From contig JADJWE010000009.1 in NCBI GenBank assembly GCA_016716525.1, positions 124,001 through 188,000 of the forward strand: a stretch of 64,000 nucleotides of DNA, read 5' to 3'. The notes under the pieces were generated by a model. It was not told the origin of the DNA and ran no database searches. It saw only the letters and a program-made list of their open reading frames with translations. Both the position numbers and the translations under genes were made by a program. Positions 44,381-52,952 of the stretch are shown here, piece by piece. This stretch comes from Candidatus Flexicrinis affinis. GTDB taxonomy: Bacteria; Chloroflexota; Anaerolineae; Aggregatilineales; Phototrophicaceae. The number at the start of each line of letters is the position of its first letter. Position 1 is the first letter of the stretch.

Positions 44381-45505
44381 ATGAGAGTTGGCGTTCTCGG
44401 CGGGGGACAGTTGGCGCAAATGCTGACGCAGGCAGCAGTCAGCCTCGGCCTCGACACCGCCATCTACGACACCACGCCGGACACGCCGGCCTCGCGTCTG
44501 ACGCATCACAACGGTGTCGGCACGTGGGACGACGTCGCTGCGCTGCGCACATTCGCCAGCGGGTGCGACGTGCTGACGCTCGAAAACGAGTTCATCCGCG
44601 CGGAACCGCTGATCGCGCTGGCGGACGAGGGCGTGGCGATCCATCCCAGCGGGCACACGCTTGCCAAAATTCAGGACAAGTTGATCCAGAAGCAGACGCT
44701 GATCGCTGCCGGTCTGCCGGTGCCGCCGTTTGAACCGGTCGCGTCGGTGGCCGATGCCGCACATGCCGGTGCGACGTTCGGCTATCCGATCGTCCTCAAG
44801 AAACGTTACGGCGGCTACGATGGCTACGGCAACGCCACCGCGCTGCGACACAGTGAGGTCGCCGAGGCGTATGCGCGCCTGTCCGCCACCGGCGCGGCCC
44901 TGATGGCCGAGTCGTTCGTATCGTTTGCGCGCGAGCTGGCGGTCATGGTCGTCCGCGCCCACGATGGTGAGACGCGCGCCTATCCGGTGGTCGAGACGGT
45001 GCAGCGCAACCACATCTGCCACATCGTGCGCGCGCCGGCGGGGATCCCGCGGCAGGTCGCGGCGTTGGCGCAGGAGATCGCGGTGCGGGCGGTGCAGGCG
45101 TTCGGCGGGGTGGGCATCTTCGGCGTCGAACTGTTCGAACTGCTCGACGGGCAGATCGTGCTCAACGAGATCGCGCCGCGCCCGCACAACTCCGGCCACT
45201 ACACGATCGAAGCGTGCGTAACGTCGCAGTTCGAGAATCACCTGCGGGCGGTGCTGGGCTGGCCGCTCGGCGACGTGACTCAGCGCAGCGCGGCCGTGAT
45301 GGTCAACCTGCTTGGCGCCCGTGCCGGCGCGACCTCCGCCGCCGACATAGCCCCAGCGTTAGGGGTGCCGGGCGCGCACTTTCACCTGTATGGTAAGCGG
45401 GAAGGGCGTGTAGGGCGCAAGATGGGTCACATCACGGCATTGGGGGCCAGCGTCACCGATGCCGAGAGGACCGCCGTCCGCGCCGCCGCCCTGTGCACGT
45501 TGTAG
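44381..45505 (+). CDS. purK: 5-(Carboxyamino)imidazole ribonucleotide synthase PurK
   Basis: A 374-residue ATP-grasp enzyme converting AIR to N5-CAIR. GGAGG lies 5 bases before ATG 44381. VGVLGGGQLAQMLTQAA, the ATP-binding IVLKKRYGGYDGYGN, FGVELFELLDGQIVLNEIAPRPHNSGH and GKMGHI-like RKMGHITAL are all present. It follows PurD/PurM/PurN chemistry in the pathway; purE, its partner, is not in the window. The stop codon runs directly into a G-only tract. Confidence 0.93.
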   Translation: MRVGVLGGGQLAQMLTQAAVSLGLDTAIYDTTPDTPASRLTHHNGVGTWDDVAALRTFASGCDVLTLENEFIRAEPLIALADEGVAIHPSGHTLAKIQDKLIQKQTLIAAGLPVPPFEPVASVADAAHAGATFGYPIVLKKRYGGYDGYGNATALRHSEVAEAYARLSATGAALMAESFVSFARELAVMVVRAHDGETRAYPVVETVQRNHICHIVRAPAGIPRQVAALAQEIAVRAVQAFGGVGIFGVELFELLDGQIVLNEIAPRPHNSGHYTIEACVTSQFENHLRAVLGWPLGDVTQRSAAVMVNLLGARAGATSAADIAPALGVPGAHFHLYGKREGRVGRKMGHITALGASVTDAERTAVRAAALCTL

Positions 45506-45560
45506 GGGGGGGGGCCGTTGGGGGCGGGGCCCCCCGGGGCGGGGGGGGGGGGGGGGGTGG
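45505..45560. repeat. Pure G/C low-complexity tract after purK
   Basis: About 55 bases of nearly only G with short C blocks, including 17 consecutive G. It has no codon or hairpin logic. A second such tract is at 61741-61808. Both lie next to dispersed repeats and may be assembly or sequencing artefacts. Confidence 0.6.
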
Positions 45561-45568
45561 TGAAGAAC

Positions 45569-45731
45569 AGGGATCAGATATCAGGAGTCAGTGGTCAGGT
45601 TTCAGTCAGACGCCATGTATGGTGGCCAGACAAGTTGCGACGAAGTCATTCATCGCTTGTGATAAAACGCGCGTCGAACGCCACTGCCAACCATCTCCTG
45701 TCACCTGACACCTGATTACTGACGACTCCCT
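45569..45731. repeat. Family C degenerate CAGT-type repeat, two pieces
   Basis: AGATATCAGGAGTCAGTGGT and following TCAGT units at 45575-45608, and complementary-strand style CTGTCACCTGACACCTGATTA at 45697-45717. Between them is about 90 bases of unremarkable sequence. Similar CAG-N4 runs occur at 48871, 56788 and 56990. Confidence 0.5.
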
Positions 45732-45781
45732 CCACGCATCACGCATCACTTTCCACTCAACACTCCTCCGAAGGAGGTCTC

Positions 45782-46954
45782 GTGCAGCGCGGCATCCGCC
45801 TGATTATGGCGTTCAACTTTCTCGAGGACTTTCTGCCGTACAGTGTCTTCGCAGTGCTGATCTTCGCCGACATCGCCGGCTCGTTCACGGCAGCGGCGGC
45901 GGCGTTTAGCGTGACGATGCTGGCGAGCGTCGTGTTCGAGGTGCCGACCGGTGTGCTGTCCGATCGTGTCGGGCGCAAGGCGACGGTCGTGTTGGGTGCG
46001 CTGTTTAGCACCGCCGGCATCGTGTGCTACGCGTTGGCGCAGGACGCGACCCTGATCTTCATCGGCTCGGTCATCGGCGGGATCAGCACCGCGTTCTACA
46101 GCGGCAACAACGACGCGCTGCTGTACGATCTGCTGGTCGATCACGGCAAGGAGCATCAATTCCGCGACTACCTCGGCCGTACCTCGTCGATGTTTCAGGC
46201 GGCAGGGGCAGTGTCAGCCGTCATTGGCGGCGTGCTGGTCGCCGCGACCGACTATCGGACGATTCTGTGGGTCACAGTGATCCCGCAGGCACTATCGGTG
46301 ATCGTCGCGTTGATGCTGCCGGTAACACGGCCGCACGAAAAATCGGAGACACCGTACGCGCACCTGCGCGAGTCGATCGGGCTGATCGCCGCCAATCCGC
46401 GCCTCCGCGCGCTGACCACGGCGCAGGTCATCCGCTTCAGCTTCGGTGAAGCCGGTTATCAACTGCGGGCGGCGTTCGTCGAGACGCTGTGGCCATTGTG
46501 GGCAATAGGAGCGGCACGCGCGTTCTCAAACGTCATTGCCGCACTCAGCTTCTACTTTGCCGGTCCCTTGATCCGCTTTTTCGGCGAGCGTCGGATCCTG
46601 CTTGGCGGCGTCGGGTTCGCCAACATCAGCGAGATCGTGTGGGTCTCTCTGTCCAACGTGCTGTCCCCTGCGCTGATGGCGCTCAACAGCGCGCTGTTCG
46701 GCGTGATCACCGTGTCCAGCGGCACGCTTATGCAGCGCGAGTTCAGCCCGCGCCACCGCGCCACGATGGGGTCGGTCGCCTCGCTGTTGGGGAGCTTCGG
46801 ATTCGCGGTCGTCTCGGTCGTGTTCGGCGTCATCACCGACCTGATCGGCCCTGACCGCGCGCTGATGTTGATGCTCGCCGGGGCGCTCACCAGCGTGTTC
46901 TGGTATCGCGTCGCCTTCCGTCGCAACGGCGCCGAGCCCCTCGCCAATTCCTAG
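45782..46954 (+). CDS. Major facilitator superfamily transporter
   Basis: A 390-residue protein with 12 predicted helices; GTG start 45782 with AAGGAGG 5 bases ahead. The loop 2-3 motif appears as TGVLSDRVGRKATVVLGA and a repeat-like DRALMLMLAG near the end. FYSGNNDALLYDLL in helix 4 is typical of drug-efflux-like MFS proteins. Substrate unknown. It stands alone between repeats. Confidence 0.85.
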   Translation: MQRGIRLIMAFNFLEDFLPYSVFAVLIFADIAGSFTAAAAAFSVTMLASVVFEVPTGVLSDRVGRKATVVLGALFSTAGIVCYALAQDATLIFIGSVIGGISTAFYSGNNDALLYDLLVDHGKEHQFRDYLGRTSSMFQAAGAVSAVIGGVLVAATDYRTILWVTVIPQALSVIVALMLPVTRPHEKSETPYAHLRESIGLIAANPRLRALTTAQVIRFSFGEAGYQLRAAFVETLWPLWAIGAARAFSNVIAALSFYFAGPLIRFFGERRILLGGVGFANISEIVWVSLSNVLSPALMALNSALFGVITVSSGTLMQREFSPRHRATMGSVASLLGSFGFAVVSVVFGVITDLIGPDRALMLMLAGALTSVFWYRVAFRRNGAEPLANS

Positions 46955-46960
46955 CCCGTC

Positions 46961-47105
46961 GTTGGGGCGCTGCCCCAAGCCCCGGCAAAGGCTTTCGCCC
47001 TCTGGACTCCCATATCCCGAAAACAGCCCGCTTGCGAGGTCAAGTTCCGCAGAATGGAGTCCAGAGGGCGTAAGTCCTCTGGTGGAGGTGCGGAGGCGAA
47101 GCCTG
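46961..47105. repeat. Structured intergenic repeat, family B, copy 4 (reverse orientation)
   Basis: Starts with TTGGGGCGCTGCCCCAAG, then GGCAAAGGCTTTCGCCCTCT and GACTCC, a central AT-richer part, then GGAGTCCAGAGGGCG and CCTCTGGTGGAGG. The order is the mirror of copies 1-3. It lies between two convergent genes. Confidence 0.7.
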
Positions 47106-47111
47106 TGCGCG

Positions 47112-48818
47112 CTACAGCGCCGTTTCCAGCTCGCCGATGGTGCCTTCCAGCACGTCGATCAGGCCGCGCAGCATGTCGCTGTCGAAGGCGAAGCGCAGGC
47201 CCGCTGCGCCAAATAGTTGATGCAGGTTACCGGTGCCGCCCAATCCGAGCGCGTGGCGATACGCCGTCACCGCTGCCGCCTGATCCTTCTGCGCGTTGGC
47301 GTAGAGCTGCACCGCGCCGAGGCGGGCGAGTCCGTACTCGATGTAGTAAAACGGGTAGCGGAAGATATGCTGCTTGCGATGCCAACCCGTGGCCTTGTAG
47401 TCGTCGTAGCCGGTGTAGTCGATATCTGGCTCGAAGCGCGCCTTCAGGTCGAGCCAGGCGGTGTCGCAGGCGTCCGGGTTGCCGCCGTCGTTGGCCGGAT
47501 CGTACGCCCACAATTGGAACGCGTCCACCATCGCCATATACGGCCAGAACTCGATGATGCTCTCGAGGTGGTCGATGCGGAAACGCGCGGCCTCGCTTTC
47601 GGTGAAGTATCCGCCGTTCGCGGTGGTCAGGTACGGCGACGACAACATCTCCATCCCGAACGACGCGACCTCGGCGAACTCGGTGGGATACGCGCGCTGA
47701 CCTTCGTAGGGCAGAGCACGCGTGGCGTAGCTGTGGAAGGCGTGGCCGACCTCGTGGATCAGCGTGCGCACGTCTCCGTCGCTGTTGACCGCGTTCATGA
47801 ATACGAACGGCTTCGCGGTGAGCGGGAACGTCGCACAGTACGCGCCCGGCCCTTTGTGCTTGCGATTCGGCAGATCGGTCAGGCCGGCGGCGAGCATGTC
47901 GCGGTACTGCGCACCCAACTGCGGATCGACCGCGTCGAACACGCGGCCCGATGTCTCGGCAAACCCGTCGATCGACACCCACGGCGTGAGCGGCGGCTTG
48001 CCGCTGGCGTCCACGTCCACGTCATACGGCTTCATCGTGTCGAGGCCGAGGCGCTGGCGGCGCCGGTCGCGAGCACGGATCGCCGCCGGAACGACCACCT
48101 CTTCGATTGCGCGGTGGAACGTCGCGTTGTCGTCCGGCGCGTAATCGAAACGTCCGCGCAGTTTCCACACCAAATCGCGGAAGGTGTCGAAGCCGGCGTT
48201 CTTTGCCATCTGCTTGCGGATGTCGAATGCCTTCGACCAGATTGCGTTGATCGCCTGACGATCCTGCACCCAACGGTCTGCGAACAGGTCGAAGGCCGCC
48301 TTGCGGACCGTGCGGTCGGGATTCTTGAACGACTTCATCAGCTCGACCAGCGTGACCTCGTCGCCGTCCCACTCGACGGACTGCGCGCCGGTAATCTTGG
48401 CGTATTCGAGGCCGGCCTGTTGATCCTCGATCTGCAGCGGCAGGTTCTCTTCGCGGAAGACTTCGACCGCCGCGCGGGCACGCTTGAGCGGCATTTCGAA
48501 GTTGTCGGGTGTGAGCCCGCTTTCGAGCAACTTGCGATTGAGCCGCGTGACGACGACCTGCATGGGCTGCATCAGGTCCTTCGTCAGCGACTTGAGCCGG
48601 GCCTCGGCCTCGGCATCCTGCGTATTCTGGGTCGTGGCGACGCGCGCCCGCGCCATGATCTCGCCGATGACGGTGGTTGCTGCGGTCATATCGCGCAGCC
48701 ACTGATCGACCGACTCCGGCGTGAGGTCGCGGGCTTCGAGGTCGGCGAAGTACGGCTCGAACCGGGGCCAATCCCACGTCTTCGCCTCGTCATGCGTCTT
48801 TGGTAACGTGTCAAACAT
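47112..48818 (-). CDS. M3 family oligoendopeptidase (PepF-like)
   Basis: A 568-residue cytosolic zinc peptidase from ATG 48818 (GGGAG upstream; a start 14 codons earlier is less likely). The metal site is HEVGHAFHSYA at about residues 354-364, with the third ligand Glu in PTEFAEVASFGMEML. The long helical N-terminal region (WPRFEPYFADLEARDL and after) and the C-terminal FRYPFYYIEYGLARLGA are typical of M3B. It degrades short peptides. The frame is intact. Confidence 0.92.
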   Translation of the reverse strand: MFDTLPKTHDEAKTWDWPRFEPYFADLEARDLTPESVDQWLRDMTAATTVIGEIMARARVATTQNTQDAEAEARLKSLTKDLMQPMQVVVTRLNRKLLESGLTPDNFEMPLKRARAAVEVFREENLPLQIEDQQAGLEYAKITGAQSVEWDGDEVTLVELMKSFKNPDRTVRKAAFDLFADRWVQDRQAINAIWSKAFDIRKQMAKNAGFDTFRDLVWKLRGRFDYAPDDNATFHRAIEEVVVPAAIRARDRRRQRLGLDTMKPYDVDVDASGKPPLTPWVSIDGFAETSGRVFDAVDPQLGAQYRDMLAAGLTDLPNRKHKGPGAYCATFPLTAKPFVFMNAVNSDGDVRTLIHEVGHAFHSYATRALPYEGQRAYPTEFAEVASFGMEMLSSPYLTTANGGYFTESEAARFRIDHLESIIEFWPYMAMVDAFQLWAYDPANDGGNPDACDTAWLDLKARFEPDIDYTGYDDYKATGWHRKQHIFRYPFYYIEYGLARLGAVQLYANAQKDQAAAVTAYRHALGLGGTGNLHQLFGAAGLRFAFDSDMLRGLIDVLEGTIGELETAL

Positions 48819-48870
48819 CGATCGCTCCCATCCTTGATAACGCCGGCGAGTATAACGCACGGAAGAAAGT

Positions 48871-48955
48871 GCTGAGTCGTGAGTGATGAGGGACGAGGGG
48901 GCAGCTACCAGTTATCAGTTATCAGTCGTCAGTCGTCAGGAGTCAGAAGTTCGTC
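48871..48955. repeat. Family C heptameric CAGTTAT/CAGTCGT repeat
   Basis: From 48908 the sequence reads CAGTTAT, CAGTTAT, CAGTCGT, CAGTCGT, CAGGAGT, CAGAAGT: six units with a 7-base period. The preceding GAGTCGTGAGTGATGAG is a degenerate extension. It resembles short tandemly repeated heptamers known from cyanobacterial intergenic DNA. Confidence 0.65.
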
Positions 48956-48974
48956 GACCATCACGCATCGTTCT

Positions 48975-49010
48975 CCCCTCTCCCTGAGGGAGAGGGGCCG
49001 GGGGTGAGGG
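48975..49010. repeat. Palindromic intergenic repeat, family A
   Basis: CCCCTCTCCCTGAGGGAGAG hairpin (48975-48997) followed by CCGGGGGTGAGGG. It ends 25 bases before the SDR stop and can act as a terminator for that gene on the minus strand, though no T-run is seen. Confidence 0.7.
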
Positions 49011-49034
49011 CTTGGTGGGGTGAAGGGTGCGAGC

Positions 49035-49871
49035 CTACTCCGCCTCGCCATCTCCACGCGCAATGGGCACGCCGCGAACGATCTCGCGGGCCACCCACGT
49101 CTGCAGGAAGCGCGGGATCAGCCGCCCGCCGAAGGCGAGAAATCGCTCGAACAGGCCGGGGACGATCAACCGGCGGCCGTTCAACGCCGCTTCGACCACG
49201 TTGCGCGCGACCCACTCGCGGTCACGGTAGTACAGCTTTTCGCGCCACGGGATCGGCCGCATGCCGCCGCGTTCGAACAACTGCGTGCGGACGGGTCCGG
49301 GGGCCGCCGCCGTGATATTCACGCCGGTACCGCGCATCTCGTAGGCCAGCGCCTCAGTCAAGCTGAGGATGTACGCCTTGCTGCCGCCGTACGCCGCGTG
49401 GTACGGCAGTGGGAAGAACCCGCCCAACGAGGTCATGTTGAGGATGACGCCCTGACCGCGCGCGGCCATCTCACGCGCGTAGTGTTTGCTGAACTGCGCG
49501 ACGGCGCCGACATTCAAATCGACCAGTTCACTTAGGTGCGGCTGCATCTGCGAGATGAACGGCCCTGTCCAATCGACGCCGGCGTTGTTGACTACGATGT
49601 CGATCTGCGGTCCTTTTCCCAGCGTTTCGAGCAGGCATGTCCGGGCGTCGCGGTCAGCGAGATCGACGGCGTGTATCACGACGTCGACGGGATATGACGT
49701 GCGCAGCTTTTCGGCAGCGGCCTCGAGCTTGTCAGGCCGATGCGCGACGAGGATCAGATTCGCGCCGCGCTTGGCCAACTCGTGCGCGACTGCTTCGCCC
49801 AACCCGCTCGATCCGCCGGTGACCAATGCCCACCGATCGGTGACGTCATACGGCGCGCTCCGGGCTGTCAT
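49035..49871 (-). CDS. Short-chain dehydrogenase/reductase
   Basis: A 278-residue SDR from ATG 49871. VTGGSSGLGEAVAHELAK binds the cofactor, VVNNAGVDWTG is the NNAG motif, and NMTSLGGFFPLPYHAAYGGSKAY carries the catalytic Ser, Tyr and Lys. A C-terminal hydrophobic-basic part (RFLAFGGRLIPRFLQ) suggests membrane association, as in retinol or ketosphinganine reductase-like SDRs. It follows the gene ending at 49876 by 4 bases, so they are co-transcribed. Intact, unlike the related SDR at 39561. Confidence 0.88.
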   Translation of the reverse strand: MTARSAPYDVTDRWALVTGGSSGLGEAVAHELAKRGANLILVAHRPDKLEAAAEKLRTSYPVDVVIHAVDLADRDARTCLLETLGKGPQIDIVVNNAGVDWTGPFISQMQPHLSELVDLNVGAVAQFSKHYAREMAARGQGVILNMTSLGGFFPLPYHAAYGGSKAYILSLTEALAYEMRGTGVNITAAAPGPVRTQLFERGGMRPIPWREKLYYRDREWVARNVVEAALNGRRLIVPGLFERFLAFGGRLIPRFLQTWVAREIVRGVPIARGDGEAE

Positions 49872-49875
49872 CGGG

Positions 49876-50670
49876 CTATGCACAGGCGTCGGCGCTGCCG
49901 CCGGTAACATACCGGGCAAGCACCACACGGTCGGTGGGACGCACGCACAGATCGCGCGTCCGGCCCTCGCTCAACATGATGTCGTGGATCATGCTGAGTG
50001 TCGTACTAAGGCCCGTGTCGCCCAGCACCCACACGACATCCCCGTGAAGCCCGTCCAATGAGGCGCTCAGCTCTTCGCTCGCAAATCCACGCCAACCGAA
50101 GTCGATGCCGATCCCCGGCCGGACGCTAGCTTGCGCATGGTGGAATCCCAGCGGCGAATCGGGGCGAAATACGGTGACCACCGGCTCGGTGAGCGTACGT
50201 TGCTCGGCCAGTGTATCGAGCGCCGGGTGATAATCCGGCGCCGGCCAGAAGAACGGCGCACCGCCAGCCGCAGTCAGTATGAGCGCGATTCCGCTGGTGA
50301 TCGCGCCGCCCAACGGCACGCGACGAAGGATCAGGCGGTACAGGATCGCCGCCGTCAGGATGATGAACAGACCGCGCGCGACAGCGACACTGGCGAGTGA
50401 ATCGCCCAGCACGGTCGTCCACCCTTTGCGCAACAGCAGCTCGGGACGAAGCCCGCCCGCATCTTGCATGCGAGTGATCGACTCGCGCCAATTGGCGAGG
50501 ATGGCACGGGCCACGTCTTGCGGGGCGGCGGCGCGCACCGGTGTCTCGTCGCGGATCAACCACGCGTCGAATGCGGCCCTATCGCTGACCGGCGCGCGGG
50601 ACGCACCCAAGACGCCGAGCGTGAACGCCGCAAACAGCACGCCGATCAGGGCGACTGGGATTCGACGCAT
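49876..50670 (-). CDS. Membrane protein of unknown function
   Basis: A 264-residue protein with an N-terminal helix (about 5-22), two further helices at about 95-112 and 119-137, and a C-terminal soluble domain containing WRGFASEELSASLDGLHGDVVWVLGD. It lies between the 51276 gene and the SDR in a minus-strand series with gaps of 6 and 4 bases. No motif recognised. Confidence 0.6.
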   Translation of the reverse strand: MRRIPVALIGVLFAAFTLGVLGASRAPVSDRAAFDAWLIRDETPVRAAAPQDVARAILANWRESITRMQDAGGLRPELLLRKGWTTVLGDSLASVAVARGLFIILTAAILYRLILRRVPLGGAITSGIALILTAAGGAPFFWPAPDYHPALDTLAEQRTLTEPVVTVFRPDSPLGFHHAQASVRPGIGIDFGWRGFASEELSASLDGLHGDVVWVLGDTGLSTTLSMIHDIMLSEGRTRDLCVRPTDRVVLARYVTGGSADACA

Positions 50671-50676
50671 CGGCTG

Positions 50677-51276
50677 TTACTTGGCCGGTTCGTTCGGTTC
50701 GACGTACATCCACCAGAACCGCTCGGCTGGGTAGGCCGGGATCAACGCCTCGGCCCACGCGAAGTCGCCGGGCTTGACGTAGCGCCGCAGCGCCGAGTCG
50801 GCGGCCTTCGCCTTGAGCGTGAGCTCCTTGACGTCCGCGCCCAACTCCTCCAGCGCGATCAGGGCTTCCTCGGCAATCGTGCGGCGCAGCACTTCCGGGC
50901 CGTACACCTTAGCCGCCAGTCTCGGATCAGTCTTGGCCTCCTCGAAGAACGGGCGCATCGCATCGAGCCGCGACGCGACCTCGCGTTCGAGCTTGGCCCG
51001 ATAGTGTTCGCGCCATTCTTTGATGACGCTGGCCCGTTTGGCTTCGATCTTCGCGAGCTGTTCGAGCTGATCGCCGGATAGCTGCGGCTGCAGAGCGCGC
51101 AGGCGGCGCAGACGCATCGCCAGTGAGCCGGCGGTCAGGGCCGGCATCCGCCCGCCGGTAAACCATCCGCCGCCCACCGATCCGTACACTTGATCGCCCT
51201 GCACATAGGTCTCGAGGCTGTCGGCGAAGGCCTGTGCTTCCTTCAAATCCTGCGTGACCGAGTACTCTTTCGACAT
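50677..51276 (-). CDS. Soluble helical protein of unknown function
   Basis: A 199-residue, charged protein with SD AAGGAACC before ATG 51276. Mostly long helices (residues 50-150, with QLEQLAKIEAKRASVIKEWREHY), ending FWWMYVEPNEPAK. A Gly-rich segment YGSVGGGWFTGG lies near 31-42. No signal peptide. First gene of the unit 51276-49035. I do not recognise it. Confidence 0.65.
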   Translation of the reverse strand: MSKEYSVTQDLKEAQAFADSLETYVQGDQVYGSVGGGWFTGGRMPALTAGSLAMRLRRLRALQPQLSGDQLEQLAKIEAKRASVIKEWREHYRAKLEREVASRLDAMRPFFEEAKTDPRLAAKVYGPEVLRRTIAEEALIALEELGADVKELTLKAKAADSALRRYVKPGDFAWAEALIPAYPAERFWWMYVEPNEPAK

Positions 51277-51373
51277 AGTCAGGTTCCTTTCGGTAGGCCG
51301 TTATTTTAGCACGGATACGAGGCGTGTCAGGACTATGGCATAATGACCGTCTGAGGACCGCAAGGAGGCTGGC

Positions 51374-52198
51374 ATGAACCCGAAGGCGCTGTTGGAACAA
51401 TACGATCTGCAGCCCCGCAAGAGCCTCGGTCAGAACTTTCTTCACGACCCCAACGCGCTGGAGAAGATCGTCACCACGGCCGAAGTGATGCCGGGCGACA
51501 CCGTGCTCGAGATCGGCCCCGGCACCGGCCTGCTGACCGAACGTTTGGCGCGGGCGGCGGGGCAGGTCATCGCGGTCGAGGTCGACACGCGCCTGAAGCC
51601 CGTGCTCGAAGCGCAGTTCGCGCAAACCCCCAATGTCACGTTGATTTGGGACGACATCCTCAACGTCAACCCGGACGCGCTGTTTCCCGAACGCGACTAT
51701 ATCGTGGTTGCCAACGTACCGTATTACATCACCAGCGCCATCCTCAAGCACCTGCTCGAGCGCGAGCATCGCCCGCGCCGGCTGGTGCTGACTGTCCAGC
51801 TCGAGGTCGCCGAGCGTGTGTGTGCCAAGCCCGACGACATGAGCCTGCTGGCGGTAAGCGTGCAGTTCTTCGGCAAACCGTCGCTGGCGGGCAAGCTCAA
51901 CCCGGCAGTCTTCTGGCCGCGCCCGGATGTCGACAGCGCGTTGCTACGGATCGACTGCTATCCGACGCCGCCGGTCGACGTGCCGAGCGTGGGCGCATTC
52001 TTTGTCGTGGTCAAGGCGGGCTTCAGCCAGAAGCGCAAGCAGCTCAAGAATGCGCTGGGCGCAGGCCTGCGGCTGTCGGGCGAGGAGCTGGCGCGGCTAA
52101 CGGCGGACACCGGCGTCAACCTGACCCGCCGTGCCGAAACGCTCTCCCTCCAAGATTGGGCGGCGTTGACCCGTGCACTGGCGTATAATCTACCGTAG
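51374..52198 (+). CDS. rsmA: 16S rRNA dimethyladenosine transferase RsmA (KsgA)
   Basis: A 274-residue enzyme that dimethylates the two adjacent adenosines near the 16S rRNA 3' end. AAGGAGG lies 5 bases before ATG 51374. PRKSLGQNFLHDPN starts the fold, VLEIGPGTGLLTERL binds SAM, and the catalytic motif reads NVPYY at residues 114-118 (NLPYY in most). PRPDVDSALLRI and FSQKRKQLKNAL are the C-terminal signatures. Intact. Confidence 0.95.
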   Translation: MNPKALLEQYDLQPRKSLGQNFLHDPNALEKIVTTAEVMPGDTVLEIGPGTGLLTERLARAAGQVIAVEVDTRLKPVLEAQFAQTPNVTLIWDDILNVNPDALFPERDYIVVANVPYYITSAILKHLLEREHRPRRLVLTVQLEVAERVCAKPDDMSLLAVSVQFFGKPSLAGKLNPAVFWPRPDVDSALLRIDCYPTPPVDVPSVGAFFVVVKAGFSQKRKQLKNALGAGLRLSGEELARLTADTGVNLTRRAETLSLQDWAALTRALAYNLP

Positions 52199-52214
52199 GG
52201 ATAAGCGGGGACGT

Positions 52215-52952
52215 ATGCGGATCAAACGACCAGATCAAGTATTTCTCGCGTTTATGGCGACGCTTGCGGGTATTGTACTGCTCGGCGGGCAAGGGCTGGG
52301 GCTTCCGGTCATGCTTGCGACGGTGCTGGCATTTGTCGCCGCCATCGGACTGGTCGCGTTCCGCCCGGCGTTCGACCGCGTCCGCGCGCAGGCGTCTGCC
52401 GCCGCGTCCAACCGCCCGTCCGGCACGCAGGCGGCGCAAGAGGCGACCCAACGCGTGCGCGCCCGCGGTGTGATCCCGTCGGTCGGTGTGAAGCTGGCCG
52501 ACGTCGGCTTGATCGTCTCCGAGACGACCAGCGACGGCGTGACGTTTCGGCGCACGCGCGAAGTCGATCATGATGACGACGGCGTTCGCCCGTATGTGCA
52601 GTTCAATGCCGACGCGCTCGGTGCAGAACGGCGTGCGGTCGTCCGCTATGAGATGATCGATCCGACCGGCGAACCGGCCTTTGTTCACGAGGATGTGGTC
52701 TATTTGCAGTTGGGCGAGAACACCTTGCATCCCACACGCCACCTTCCGTTGGCGGGAGGACTTGACACGCAGCAGCTTGGTCGCTGGGACTTGCACGTCT
52801 ATCTCGACGGTGAATTGGTAGGGATGCTGAACTTCGCCGTCACCCCCTCTGACGAGGAGCGTCGGTCGCGCTTGACCGGCCGGGCCGAACCCGGCGCGAC
52901 CAGCTTCGAGGATCTGCTGCGAAGGGGCAGCGGGTCAGGAGATAACCGGTAA
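52215..52952 (+). CDS. Membrane-anchored protein with a beta domain (paralogue of the next gene)
   Basis: About 245 residues from ATG 52215. Two N-terminal helices (about 10-28 and 30-48) are followed by a linker and a beta domain: VKLADVGLIVSE, RPYVQFNADAL, RYEMIDPTGEPAFVHED and GRWDLHVYLDGELVGMLNF. The next protein repeats this order. It starts 16 bases after rsmA and overlaps the next gene by one base (TAATG), so the three form an operon. Function unknown. Confidence 0.7.
   Translation: MRIKRPDQVFLAFMATLAGIVLLGGQGLGLPVMLATVLAFVAAIGLVAFRPAFDRVRAQASAAASNRPSGTQAAQEATQRVRARGVIPSVGVKLADVGLIVSETTSDGVTFRRTREVDHDDDGVRPYVQFNADALGAERRAVVRYEMIDPTGEPAFVHEDVVYLQLGENTLHPTRHLPLAGGLDTQQLGRWDLHVYLDGELVGMLNFAVTPSDEERRSRLTGRAEPGATSFEDLLRRGSGSGDNR

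Noticed and set aside
47217..48806. A 529-codon frame antisense to the M3 peptidase
   Set aside because: Shadow frame of a high-GC gene, Arg/Val/His-rich without domains.
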